A stretch of DNA of 64,000 nucleotides from Clostridiales bacterium (GTDB lineage Bacteria > Bacillota > Clostridia > Oscillospirales > Oscillospiraceae). A program made the translations under genes and the position numbers. How positions within the stretch are numbered: the stretch's first letter is position 1; every line of letters begins with the position of its first letter. Positions 45,601 through 54,175 of this stretch are shown here, piece after piece. Below the pieces are notes generated by a model. It made no database searches, was not told the origin of the DNA, and saw only the letters and a list, made by a program, of their open reading frames with translations. The stretch covers positions 82,083-146,082 of the forward strand of contig SFFV01000004.1 in assembly GCA_004557735.1 (NCBI GenBank), given 5' to 3'.

Positions 45601-47119
45601 TTCGGAATCGGTATGGTACGGCGCGCCGCCCGCGCCGGAGAGCATGAGCGCGCCGGAGCCGGCGCACGAAAACGAATGTTATTTCCGGCTGCGAACGGAC
45701 GCCCGGTATTCCCTGCTGCTCTCGCTCGCGCTGGGCGCAGTGTTTGCGCTTTTCTTTGTAAATGCCTATGCGCTCGGGCTCAACGCGGCGGTACTCGCCG
45801 CGGCGATGGCGGCCGCAACGCAGCTCGCGCTCGGTAAGCTCGGCTTGCGGGAGGGAAAGCGCGATTTTTTCTGGTCGGCTTCCCTCGTTCTGCTCGGTCT
45901 GTCGGTCGCATGGACCGCAAATACCATGACGCAGAGTGTGAGCTTTCTCGGACTTTTTCTTGCCGAGCTGCTCTGGCTGATGAATGCTTTTGCGGATATC
46001 CTCTCGTGGCGGTTCGGCCGCGTCGTTTCCGGCGGCTTCCGGCTCGTCGGGCGGATCATCACGCACCTGCCGGAGCCGTTCCGCCATCTGGCCGCGCTGC
46101 GCCGCGGGGGCAGGAAAAATGCGCAGAGCGTCCTCATCGGCATTCTCATCGCAGTGCCGCTTCTGTGGATCGTCGTATCGCTGCTCGCGAGCGCTGACGC
46201 CGCGTTCGGCGCGCTTACGGAGCGCATGTTCGGCGGCTGGAGCGTTTCCAAAACCGTTCGGACGGTGATCCGTGCGGTTTTCTACACGCTGATCCCTGCC
46301 GCGGTCTTTTATGCCGCTCTCGCCGCGCAGACGGAGCGCAGCGAATTCCCGGCAAAGGAAAAGCGCCGCGCAGGCGCTCTCGTTGCGGTAACGTTCACCG
46401 GCGCGCTGGCGGTTGTTTACGCGGTGTTCTGCGGCATTCAGATCGCGGTGCTCTTCGCCGGGGACGTTTCGGCGCTGCCGGAGGGCATGACGTATGCCGA
46501 GTATGCCCGCGAGGGCTTTTTCCAGCTGCTGCTCGTGAGCGGCATCAATGTCGCGGTCATCATCACGGCGCAGCGCCGGTTTGTATCGAGCCGGGTGCTG
46601 CGGGCGCTGCTCGTATTTCTCACGGTATGCACCTATCTCATGGAGGCATCGAGCGCGATGCGCATGATGCTCTATGTAAACGCCTACGGCCTCACCTATC
46701 TCCGGCTTCTGGTGCTGTGGTTCCTCGCGCTGCTCGCGCTGATCCTCGGCGCGGCGGCATATACGGTGTTCCACGAGGATTTCCGGCTGTTCCGCTTTAC
46801 GCTCGCCGCGTGTATGGCGTTCTGGCTCGTGTTCGCCTTCGCACGGCCGGACGCGATCGCGGCGCGGTATAACCTTGCAAAACACGGGCTGGACGATACG
46901 ACGGAGGCGGAGATCTCCTACGAGTGCTCCAGCGACGCGATCGGCGCGCTGCGCCCCTATCTTGCGGAGATCGCCGGGCGCGGCGAGGATTCGACGATGT
47001 ATCTCAAGCTCACGATCTCCGTGATCCGGGACTATTCCGAGCGCGGCGTGCGCAGCTTCAATTTCTCCGCATGGGAAGCCATGCGGACGGCGGAGGATTT
47101 TACCGATGCATACACCTGA
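45590..47119 (+). CDS. DUF4173-type polytopic membrane protein
   Basis: A 509-residue membrane protein with about 12 helices and a soluble N-terminal 40 residues and C-terminal 90 residues. The segment MRMMLYVNAYGLTYLRLLVL is characteristic of DUF4173 proteins of Bacillota; a close alternative name is DUF4153. No function is known. AAGGAGG precedes the ATG at 45590, which lies inside the end of the regulator gene. Confidence 0.8.
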   Translation: MDSNSESVWYGAPPAPESMSAPEPAHENECYFRLRTDARYSLLLSLALGAVFALFFVNAYALGLNAAVLAAAMAAATQLALGKLGLREGKRDFFWSASLVLLGLSVAWTANTMTQSVSFLGLFLAELLWLMNAFADILSWRFGRVVSGGFRLVGRIITHLPEPFRHLAALRRGGRKNAQSVLIGILIAVPLLWIVVSLLASADAAFGALTERMFGGWSVSKTVRTVIRAVFYTLIPAAVFYAALAAQTERSEFPAKEKRRAGALVAVTFTGALAVVYAVFCGIQIAVLFAGDVSALPEGMTYAEYAREGFFQLLLVSGINVAVIITAQRRFVSSRVLRALLVFLTVCTYLMEASSAMRMMLYVNAYGLTYLRLLVLWFLALLALILGAAAYTVFHEDFRLFRFTLAACMAFWLVFAFARPDAIAARYNLAKHGLDDTTEAEISYECSSDAIGALRPYLAEIAGRGEDSTMYLKLTISVIRDYSERGVRSFNFSAWEAMRTAEDFTDAYT

Positions 47120-47807
47120 GGGCATTCTCATGCGCCCTGTGGCGCACATCCGCTCGGACTTCCCGACAAAGTTCGGCATTCCCAAGCAGAGCGGGCTTTC
47201 CGAGGCGCTGGAAGCGCAGGTGGTGTTCTGCCCGGAATACCGCAGCGCAGACGCCGTGCGCGGGCTGGAGGAGTTTTCCCACATCTGGCTTCTATGGCAG
47301 TTTTCCGCCGCGGTGCGCGAGGGCGAAACGTTCTCCCCTACCGTGCGCCCGCCGCGGCTCGGCGGAAATAAGCGCGTCGGCGTATTTGCGAGCCGCAGCC
47401 CTTTCCGCCCAAACCACATCGGTCTCTCGTGCGTGAAGCTCGAGCGCATCGAATATACAAGCGAAGGACCGGTGCTTATCGTGCGCGGCGCCGATCTCAT
47501 GGACGCCACGCCCATTCTCGACGTGAAGCCCTATCTCCCCTACGCCGACAGCCGCCCGGATGCAGCCGGCGGATTCACCGACGCCGTTTCCGCGCGCGCT
47601 CTCCGCGCGGAGATCCCGGAGGAGCTTCTGCGGCGCGTGCCGGAGGAGAAGCGCGAGCCGCTGCGCGAGGTTCTGGAGCAGGACCCGCGTCCGTCGTATC
47701 AGGACGACCCGGAGCGGATTTACGGCTTCGGCTTCGCCGGAATGGAGGTGCGCTTCCGCGCGTCAAACGGTGTGCTCACCGTGCTGGATATTCGGAAAGA
47801 AAACTGA
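47106..47807 (+). CDS. trmO: tRNA m6t6A37 methyltransferase TrmO
   Basis: A 233-residue protein of the TrmO/YaeB (UPF0066) family, which methylates t6A37 in tRNA-Thr using SAM. Motifs: IRSDFPTKFGIPKQSGL, LEEFSHIWLLWQF, VGVFASRSPFRPNHIGLSCV and DATPILDVKPYLPYAD; the extra C-terminal 70 residues are the usual TrmO lobe. The start overlaps the DUF4173 gene by 14 bp with GGAGG upstream. Confidence 0.95.
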   Translation: MHTPEGILMRPVAHIRSDFPTKFGIPKQSGLSEALEAQVVFCPEYRSADAVRGLEEFSHIWLLWQFSAAVREGETFSPTVRPPRLGGNKRVGVFASRSPFRPNHIGLSCVKLERIEYTSEGPVLIVRGADLMDATPILDVKPYLPYADSRPDAAGGFTDAVSARALRAEIPEELLRRVPEEKREPLREVLEQDPRPSYQDDPERIYGFGFAGMEVRFRASNGVLTVLDIRKEN

Positions 47808-47817
47808 ATCTTCTTGC

Positions 47818-47852
47818 CGCGGACGGAGGAATATCTCCGCCCGCGTTTTTTT
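47818..47852 (+). terminator. terminator after trmO
   Basis: CGCGGACGGAG pairs with CTCCGCCCGCG (one mismatch), followed by seven T. Confidence 0.9.
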
Positions 47853-47896
47853 ATTTTTATTTACCATAATTTATTACTGTTAACTTAAATGATACT

Positions 47897-47925
47897 TGCG
47901 CGGCTGCGGTTTCTTGGGTATAATA
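47897..47925 (+). promoter_or_regulatory. sigma-A promoter of the phosphodiester glycosidase operon
   Basis: TTGCGC (47897-47902) and TATAAT (47920-47925) with a 17-bp spacer, 31 bp before the start codon. Confidence 0.7.
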
Positions 47926-47956
47926 AAATCAGTTTTTTATGCAAAAGGAGAAGCCT

Positions 47957-48922
47957 ATGGCCGCAGACGGAAAAAGAAAAACGACCGGTGCGCTTGGCAT
48001 CGTTCTGGCGCTGGCGCTGACGGTCGTTATTGCCGGGGGCGTTGTGTACGGCGCGTATGCCGCCGCGTCCGCGCAGCCCGGCCCTGCCAGAGAGACCGCC
48101 GCTGCCGCGGCGCAAGATTTGACGCTCTCCGTTTTCGCCGCGCCCGCCGTGCAGACCGGCGAAGCCCCCTCGCCCGCGCCCATACCGTCGGAGGACGCCG
48201 CGGAGAACGAGTATAACTATAAGGAAGTTCTCTATGATGAGGACGGGCTGCTCGTCGCGCGCATCGTCGGCAAGCGCTGGAGCGGCTACATCGCCGTGAT
48301 CGACGATCCGATGCGTGTGCAGGTCTCCGTCTGCCCGGTGTTCAGTCCGGATATGCGCGGCTACTCCGTGGCGGAGCACGCGGAAAACTCCGGCGCGGTG
48401 CTCGCCATCAACGGCGGCGGCTTTGAAGACCCCGGCGGTGCCGGCAAGGGCGCCATGCCCATCGGCAACGTGGTGGCCAACGGCGAGCTTCTCTGGGGCG
48501 GCTATTCCTCCACTGTCGGCATGGACGGCTCCGGCCAGCTCCATGTGGGAGAGTTTTACGGCGGCCAGTGCGTGGAGATGGGACTGCAGTGGGCCTTAGC
48601 TTACGGCCCGACGCTTGTAGAAAACGGCGAGATCCGCCCGGGACTGGACGCGCTCTATGTGGAGCCTCGCACCGCCGTCGGGCAGCGCGCGGACGGCGCG
48701 GTGATCTTTGTTGTATTGCAGGGACGCCAGCCCGCGGTGCTCGGCGTTTCGCGCCAGAAGCTCGCCGAGATCATGGTGGAATACGGCGCGGTGAACGCCG
48801 GAAATCTGGACGGCGGCGCCTCGAGCGATATGTATTTCAACGGCGAGTATGTGAATGTGTGCAACACGTCCGGCGGGCCGCGGGGCATCCCCACGGCGGT
48901 CGTCGTGATGCCGGCACAGTAA
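47957..48922 (+). CDS. membrane-anchored phosphodiester glycosidase (NAGPA domain)
   Basis: A 321-residue protein. An N-terminal helix (about 14-36) acts as signal or anchor, followed by a short Ala/Pro linker and a NAGPA-type phosphodiester glycosidase domain (about 75-320): LAINGGGF, then NLDGGASSDMYFNGEYVN near the C-terminus. The fold cleaves GlcNAc-phosphodiesters in animals; bacterial copies (for example near exopolysaccharide or wall teichoic acid genes) probably remodel surface glycans. AAGGAG lies 6 nt before the ATG. It is followed 12 bp later by a secreted protein gene. Confidence 0.9.
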   Translation: MAADGKRKTTGALGIVLALALTVVIAGGVVYGAYAAASAQPGPARETAAAAAQDLTLSVFAAPAVQTGEAPSPAPIPSEDAAENEYNYKEVLYDEDGLLVARIVGKRWSGYIAVIDDPMRVQVSVCPVFSPDMRGYSVAEHAENSGAVLAINGGGFEDPGGAGKGAMPIGNVVANGELLWGGYSSTVGMDGSGQLHVGEFYGGQCVEMGLQWALAYGPTLVENGEIRPGLDALYVEPRTAVGQRADGAVIFVVLQGRQPAVLGVSRQKLAEIMVEYGAVNAGNLDGGASSDMYFNGEYVNVCNTSGGPRGIPTAVVVMPAQ

Positions 48923-48934
48923 GGAGGACGGGAT

Positions 48935-50257
48935 ATGAAACGCTCAACGCTGCTTCTGATCTGCCTTCTAGTGTTCCTGGCGCTTGTCGGCGGCGCAGCC
49001 GCGTGGATGTACTTCTCCCCTGCCGGCGCGCTCGCGCCGGTCTCGGCGGAGGACGCCGTGCAGGAGCTTCTCGACACTACCGATACCGCCGCATGGCGGA
49101 GCACCTATATATCCCTCTGCGCGCCGGAGACGAGCGCTTTTGAAAGCGCCGAAACCGTCGCCGGAGATCTCTTCGACACCGCCGTGCAGGGACAGCGCTT
49201 TTCCTTCCGGGTGGACAGCGGGAACGCTTCGCGCGGCGCGCCGGTCTATATCCTCTCCGCCGGAGAAAATGATCTCCTGCGTCTGAACGCACGCTACGAC
49301 AAAGCCGGCCGCGCGTGGAAAGTTGAACCCGCGCCGCTCAACGCGCTGCACGCCGAGGTGCGCACGCTCACCGTCACTGTGCCGGAAGGCACGGCTGTCT
49401 CCGTCAACGGCATCGCTCTCGGCGAGGAATATATCACGGACAGCCGTGTCCCCTACACTGGCATATCGGAGCTCGAAACGCAGTTCGATGTATGCCCCTA
49501 CCGCGTGACCTACACCGTACCGGGCATTTATGCGGCAGTACAGGTGGATGTCTCGCGCGAGGAGGGCGTTCTGCTCCTCTACTCGGACGGCACGCGCTTT
49601 GACTACACCGTTCCGGACGCCGGTACGCATGCCTTTCGCGTGACCGCGCCGCAGGAGGCGCTCGTCACGGCGGGCGGCGCGCCGCTCACCGACGCGCAGG
49701 CGGTCTCCTTTGCCCCGCTCTCCACACATGTGGACATTCCGGACGAGCTTGCGGGCGCGCTGCCGGTCTACACGGTGTACGCCGCCGGAGGGCTTTACAG
49801 TGACCCGTCCTTCACCGCCACGCTGCCGGACGGCACGGCGCTCGAACCGACAACCGGCGCCGACGGCTTCCCGACTTTTGAAATGCCCGGAAATGAAGCG
49901 CTCTGGAGCGAGTGCCATGAGCGTGTGGAGAACTACATGCGCGAGATCGCCGGATACGGTGCGGGCAACACCGCGGTGAATTATCCTGCCGGATATGTCG
50001 TACCGGGCACGCCGCTGCTGCTTTACTTCCAGTATGCGCTCGACACGCTGCACTGGACGAGCGGCTTCACGGTCACGTTCAACGAGGTCAAAACGTGGGG
50101 CTATGTCCCGCTCGGCGAGGATGCCTTCCTCTGTCAGGGCGTGGCCAACTTCACCACGGCCACGCGCAACGAGACGCGCGAGAACATCGTGGAATACGAA
50201 ATGCTCTGGGTCCGCCGCAACGGTACCTGGTACGTCCAGGATATGAGCTTTCTGTAA
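48935..50257 (+). CDS. secreted or membrane-anchored hypothetical protein
   Basis: A 440-residue protein with an N-terminal signal/anchor (LLLICLLVFLALVGGAAAWMYF, about 5-26). Residues 35-125 resemble an NTF2-like fold as seen in TcaA- and PBP-associated proteins. A segment LTVTVPEGTAVSVNGIAL is typical of small beta domains in such surface proteins, and a second NTF2-like region may lie at 315-440. No catalytic site is visible. GGAGG precedes the ATG. It is co-transcribed with the phosphodiester glycosidase, so a shared role at the cell envelope is inferred. Confidence 0.8.
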   Translation: MKRSTLLLICLLVFLALVGGAAAWMYFSPAGALAPVSAEDAVQELLDTTDTAAWRSTYISLCAPETSAFESAETVAGDLFDTAVQGQRFSFRVDSGNASRGAPVYILSAGENDLLRLNARYDKAGRAWKVEPAPLNALHAEVRTLTVTVPEGTAVSVNGIALGEEYITDSRVPYTGISELETQFDVCPYRVTYTVPGIYAAVQVDVSREEGVLLLYSDGTRFDYTVPDAGTHAFRVTAPQEALVTAGGAPLTDAQAVSFAPLSTHVDIPDELAGALPVYTVYAAGGLYSDPSFTATLPDGTALEPTTGADGFPTFEMPGNEALWSECHERVENYMREIAGYGAGNTAVNYPAGYVVPGTPLLLYFQYALDTLHWTSGFTVTFNEVKTWGYVPLGEDAFLCQGVANFTTATRNETRENIVEYEMLWVRRNGTWYVQDMSFL

Positions 50258-50270
50258 CAGCGCAAACAGA

Positions 50271-50315
50271 CCGCCCCCGCTGCCGGTTTTCCGGTGAGCG
50301 GGGGCGGCCGCGTTT
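50271..50315 (+). terminator. terminator after the secreted protein gene
   Basis: CCGCCCCCGCT pairs with AGCGGGGGCGG, followed by CCGCGTTTA. It overlaps the end of the convergent pseudouridine synthase gene. Confidence 0.75.
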
Positions 50316-51204
50316 ACCGGCGGCGGAGCGCCGTCATCTTTTCTTCGAGATCATCCGGCAGCGCCGCGGTAAGCTCCATCCTCTCCCCGGTAATGGGGTG
50401 ACGAAGCGAAAGGTACGCCGAGTGAAGAGCCGGGCGGCGAAGCATATCGTCCGGCGTACCGTAGAGCGCGTCGCCGAAAAGCGGATGTCCTATTGCCGCC
50501 ATATGTACGCGGATCTGGTGCGTGCGTCCCGTGAGCGGACGGACGCGCAGCAGCGCGCCCGTGGGGAAGCGCTCCAAAACCGCGTACTCCGTGCGCGACG
50601 GCTGCCCGTCCGGCGTGACGGCGCGCTTCGTCGGCGCACCATTGTCCCGTCCGATGGGGAGATCAACCGTGCCGGAATCGTCCGGGAACTCGCCGCGCGC
50701 GAGCGCGAGATATTCCCGCCGGAAGGCGTCCGTGTGGAGCATCCGGCGCAGGAGATCGTGGACATACGCGCTTTTTGCGATGACCATAAGCCCCGAGGTG
50801 CCGCGGTCGAGCCGGCTCACGGGGTGGAACGCCGTCTCCCGGCCCCAGAGCGCGGCAAGCGCATTTGCCACGGTGCAGCCCTGCCCGCCGGTTGAGCCGT
50901 GCACCGCCATATCCGGGCTCTTATTGAGCACGGCGATATCCTCGTCCTCGCAGACAAAGGAGAGCGGCGCGGCGATGGGCAGCGCCTCATTGACCGCGCC
51001 CTCGTCGCCGATCTCGACGCAAAGCACGTCGCCGGTATGGAGGCGCGCGGTCGTAAAGACGCGCTCGCCGTTTCGCATGAGTCCCGTTTCGCGAAGTTTG
51101 ATGCGGGCGATCAGCCCCTCGGCCATATGCAGCCGGGCGCGGAGCAGGTGCTTTACCGTGCTGCCGTCCCACGATTCGTCCACCGTGAGCGTCAATGTGC
51201 GCAT
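50314..51204 (-). CDS. RluA-family pseudouridine synthase
   Basis: A 296-residue enzyme. An N-terminal S4-like segment (about 10-70) and the catalytic motif HPVSRLDRGTSGLMVIAKS (Asp in RLDRGTSG) are followed by RPLTGRTHQIRVHMAAIGHPLFGD, all standard for RluA-type 23S rRNA or tRNA uridine isomerases. The target uridine cannot be predicted. The ATG at 51204 has GGAGG at a somewhat long 11-nt spacing. A second family member is at 57137. Confidence 0.94.
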   Translation of the reverse strand: MRTLTLTVDESWDGSTVKHLLRARLHMAEGLIARIKLRETGLMRNGERVFTTARLHTGDVLCVEIGDEGAVNEALPIAAPLSFVCEDEDIAVLNKSPDMAVHGSTGGQGCTVANALAALWGRETAFHPVSRLDRGTSGLMVIAKSAYVHDLLRRMLHTDAFRREYLALARGEFPDDSGTVDLPIGRDNGAPTKRAVTPDGQPSRTEYAVLERFPTGALLRVRPLTGRTHQIRVHMAAIGHPLFGDALYGTPDDMLRRPALHSAYLSLRHPITGERMELTAALPDDLEEKMTALRRR

Positions 51205-51322
51205 TCGCCGATTTTCCTCCGTTCCGCCGTCAAGTTTCCGTTCCCTTTTCGCCGGGGATATGATATGATGAATACAGTTCACCGCTTCTCCGCCGAATGC
51301 TCTGACGGGAAGGATGTTTTAT

Positions 51323-51991
51323 ATGATCTATCTTCGATGCGTATTCATCATAGCATATTTGACGATCCTTTGTCTCTACTTCTTTTCCGAGACAAGCGGC
51401 AATTTCAAGCGCCGGGCCGTGAATAAGATCGCGCTCGCCGTGCTCTTTGAAGCCTATGCCGTGGGCGCGTACCTGCTGCACTCGCCGCTGTTCAGCATGC
51501 GGATGATCCTGCCGATCGGATTGTTCTTTGCGTTCCTCGGCGACATCTTCCTTTTGTGGAATTTTATCCGCGGAGGGATATGCTTCAGCATCGGTAATTT
51601 ATGCCTGCTGCTCTATGAAGCCATGCTCATGCGGTATTTGAACGTTTCACTGCGCATTCTCTTCCCGGCAGCCGCGGTCTTTCTCCTCTTCTGGGGAACG
51701 ACGATGCTTTTGTATCAGAAGGAATTCATCGATTTCAGCAGCGTGCGCATTTTCCCGGCGTATCTCTTCAGCGTTTCGATGCACGGCTCTCTCGGCGCAG
51801 TGCTCGCCGCCGTGTGCCGGAGTCCCAGCATCAAGCTCTTCGGCGCGGGCGTTTTTCTGATGATGATCTCCGATTACATTCTCTCCGTACACAAATTCAA
51901 GCACGGGGCAAACTGGATATTGCGCTGCAACAGCGCGAGCTACTTTGTCGGCACGCTGCTCGCGGCGCTGAGTTTGTCGCTGCCGATCTGA
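51323..51991 (+). CDS. YhhN/lysoplasmalogenase-family membrane protein
   Basis: A 222-residue polytopic protein (seven or eight helices). The Asp residues in AFLGDIFLLW and MISDYILSVHKF correspond to those of the YhhN/TMEM86 family, which includes lysoplasmalogenases. Plasmalogens occur in anaerobic Clostridia, so a lipid role is plausible but unproven. The ATG at 51323 (9 nt after GGGAAGG) is preferred over one at 51314 that abuts the ribosome site. It ends 13 bp before the next gene. Confidence 0.8.
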   Translation: MIYLRCVFIIAYLTILCLYFFSETSGNFKRRAVNKIALAVLFEAYAVGAYLLHSPLFSMRMILPIGLFFAFLGDIFLLWNFIRGGICFSIGNLCLLLYEAMLMRYLNVSLRILFPAAAVFLLFWGTTMLLYQKEFIDFSSVRIFPAYLFSVSMHGSLGAVLAAVCRSPSIKLFGAGVFLMMISDYILSVHKFKHGANWILRCNSASYFVGTLLAALSLSLPI

Positions 51992-52004
51992 GGAGGCGTT
52001 TTCC

Positions 52005-52916
52005 ATGGCCGAATGCGGCCGCTTCGCCCCGACGCCGAGCGGGCGGATGCATCTCGGCAACGTGTTCTCCGCGCTGCTCGCGTGGCTTTCGGTCCGTGCC
52101 GCGGGCGGGGAGCTTGTGCTGCGCATTGAGGATCTGGATACGCTCCGGTGCAGCGCGGAAAACGCCGGAATATTAAAAGACGATCTCCGCTGGCTCGGCC
52201 TTGCATGGGATCGCGAGCAGCCGGATCAGAGCGCACGCAGCGAATATTATGCGAGCATTCTTGACCTGCTTCGCGGCGAGGGCTTTGTCTATCCCTGCTG
52301 GTGTACGCGCGGCGATCTTAAAAACGCCGCGAATGCCCCCCACGCCTCCGACGGACACCCGATCTACCCCGGCACCTGCCGCGGTCTGACCCCGGAAGAG
52401 CGCGCAGCGAAAGCCAAGGAGCGCGCCCCGCTCTGGCGGCTTCGTGTGCCGGACGGGGACGTCACCTTTATCGACGGTCATTACGGCGCATACACCGAAA
52501 ACCTTGCGCACGAATGCGGCGATTTCATTCTCCGGCGCGCGGACGGCGTTTTCGCCTATCAGCTCGCCGTCGTAGCGGACGATATCGACGCCGGTATAAC
52601 GCAGGTCGTGCGCGGACGCGACCTTCTCCCGTCCACGCCGCGGCAGCTGTATCTGTACCGTCTGCTCGGCGCCGCGCCGCCGAAATACTATCATGTTCCT
52701 CTTCTCACCGCGCCGGACGGGCGGCGCCTCTCCAAGCGCGACCGTGATCTTGATCTTGGCGTTCTGCGCGGGAAATATACCGCGCCGGAGCTTCTCGGCG
52801 CGCTCGCCCACGCCGCGGGGCTGCTGGAAAAGAGGGAGCCTGTCTCCGCCGAAGAGCTCCTCCCGCTTTTTGACTGGGCGAAGATACCAAGAAACGATAT
52901 TGCCATAGAAATATGA
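52005..52916 (+). CDS. gluQ: glutamyl-Q tRNA(Asp) synthetase
   Basis: A 303-residue truncated class I GluRS paralogue that attaches glutamate to queuosine-34 of tRNA-Asp. The HIGH-like motif APTPSGRMHLGN, the zinc cysteines in YPCWCTRGDL and a later Cys (YPGTC), and the KMSKS-like RLSKRD are present; the anticodon-binding domain of true GluRS is absent. This is normal for GluQRS. GAGGAGG precedes the ATG. It implies that the organism carries queuosine in tRNA. Confidence 0.93.
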   Translation: MAECGRFAPTPSGRMHLGNVFSALLAWLSVRAAGGELVLRIEDLDTLRCSAENAGILKDDLRWLGLAWDREQPDQSARSEYYASILDLLRGEGFVYPCWCTRGDLKNAANAPHASDGHPIYPGTCRGLTPEERAAKAKERAPLWRLRVPDGDVTFIDGHYGAYTENLAHECGDFILRRADGVFAYQLAVVADDIDAGITQVVRGRDLLPSTPRQLYLYRLLGAAPPKYYHVPLLTAPDGRRLSKRDRDLDLGVLRGKYTAPELLGALAHAAGLLEKREPVSAEELLPLFDWAKIPRNDIAIEI

Positions 52917-52928
52917 ATACGGCCACGC

Positions 52929-52968
52929 AAAAATCGCGTTGGAGAGTTCCTCCAACGCGATTTTTTTG
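52929..52968. terminator. bidirectional terminator between gluQ and potD
   Basis: AAAAATCGCGTTGGAG pairs with CTCCAACGCGATTTTT across a short loop, with A and T runs on both sides of the convergent genes. Confidence 0.95.
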
Positions 52969-52981
52969 CTTTACGGGACCT

Positions 52982-54175
52982 TCAGGCGCGCCACTTTTTG
53001 CAGCGGTTGGCGCGGCGGCGGCGGTCCCTTACGCCGCGGGCGGTAAGGTATGCCGCGGCGAGCAGCACCGTTGCGCTGATACCGATGATGGGCGTATAGT
53101 CCGTCTCGCCTTCGGTCTTGACCTCAAGCCAGAGCGAATCCATGAGATGCGTCGTCTCCTGGTCGAGATAGAGGAACGCTTCGCCGCGGCTGAGCGTTTC
53201 CTCGCTCGGATAGGCGATGTCGGACGCCGCCGTTTCGGGATCCATATACTCCTTTGCCGCCGATTCCGGCGTGGAGTAACCGAGATAGTCGAGATTTTCG
53301 CCGTTTACTTCCGGCGAGCAGAGGAAGTTGATGTACGCCTCCGCGCCTTCCTTATTTGTTGCGCATGTGGGAATGCACAGCGCGTCGATGAAGAAGTTGA
53401 AGCCTTCTTCCGGGAAGCAGAAGCGAAGATCCTCGTTTTCCTCGGCCATCATAAGATAGTCGCCGGCGTAGTACGGCGCGATCCACGCCTCGCCGCGCTC
53501 CATCTTGTCATAGATCTGATCCATGACATACGCCTGTACGAGCGGCTTCTGCTCGATGAGCTTGTAGGCCGCGGCGCGCAGCTCGTCCTCGTCACGCGTG
53601 TTGAGCGAATACCCGAGCATAGATTCCGCGATCGCGAAGGCGTCGCGCGGGTTATCGAACATCAAAATCTTTCCGGCGTATTTGCTGTTCCAGAGAAGAT
53701 CCCAGCTGCCGACGTCCTCTTCGTCCACATAGGCGCTGTTGTAGATGATGCCGACCGTGCCCCAGGTATAGGGGACGGAGTAGAGGTTGTCGGGGTCGTA
53801 GGCGGTATTCTTATACGCCTCGTCTATGTACCGGTAGTTCGGAATGTTGTCATAGTTCAGCGGCAGGAGCAGCCCCTCGTCGATCAGCCGTCCGATCATA
53901 TAGTCGGACGGAATGATGACGTCATACGAAGAGCCGCCGGTCTTGAGCTTGGTATACATCGTCTCGTTCGAGTCGAACGTCATGTAATTCACATGAATGC
54001 CCGTCGCCTCCTCGAAGGCGGCATTGATATCGATGTAGCCGTCCGAGCCGTCGGAAATATACTGACCCCAGTTGTAGACGTTGATCGTGCCGGAAGCGGC
54101 GTGCGCCTCGGGCGCGGGGATCAGCGCGGCGCACAGCAGCAGTGCAAGCACGAGAGAGAACACACGCTTTTTCAT
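52982..54175 (-). CDS. potD: spermidine/putrescine-binding protein PotD with C-terminal membrane anchor
   Basis: A 397-residue polyamine-binding protein. A cleavable signal ending near APEAHA is followed by the PotD fold (INVYNWGQYISDG; YDVIIPSDYMIGRL; VPYTWGTVGIIYN; DNPRDAFAIAESMLGYS). No lipobox cysteine follows the signal. Instead the C-terminus has a transmembrane helix (TPIIGISATVLLAAAYLTA, about 361-379) and a very basic cytosolic tail, so the protein is probably tethered from its C-terminus. The start overlaps the potC stop by 4 bp. It is the last gene of potABCD. Confidence 0.92.
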   Translation of the reverse strand: MKKRVFSLVLALLLCAALIPAPEAHAASGTINVYNWGQYISDGSDGYIDINAAFEEATGIHVNYMTFDSNETMYTKLKTGGSSYDVIIPSDYMIGRLIDEGLLLPLNYDNIPNYRYIDEAYKNTAYDPDNLYSVPYTWGTVGIIYNSAYVDEEDVGSWDLLWNSKYAGKILMFDNPRDAFAIAESMLGYSLNTRDEDELRAAAYKLIEQKPLVQAYVMDQIYDKMERGEAWIAPYYAGDYLMMAEENEDLRFCFPEEGFNFFIDALCIPTCATNKEGAEAYINFLCSPEVNGENLDYLGYSTPESAAKEYMDPETAASDIAYPSEETLSRGEAFLYLDQETTHLMDSLWLEVKTEGETDYTPIIGISATVLLAAAYLTARGVRDRRRRANRCKKWRA

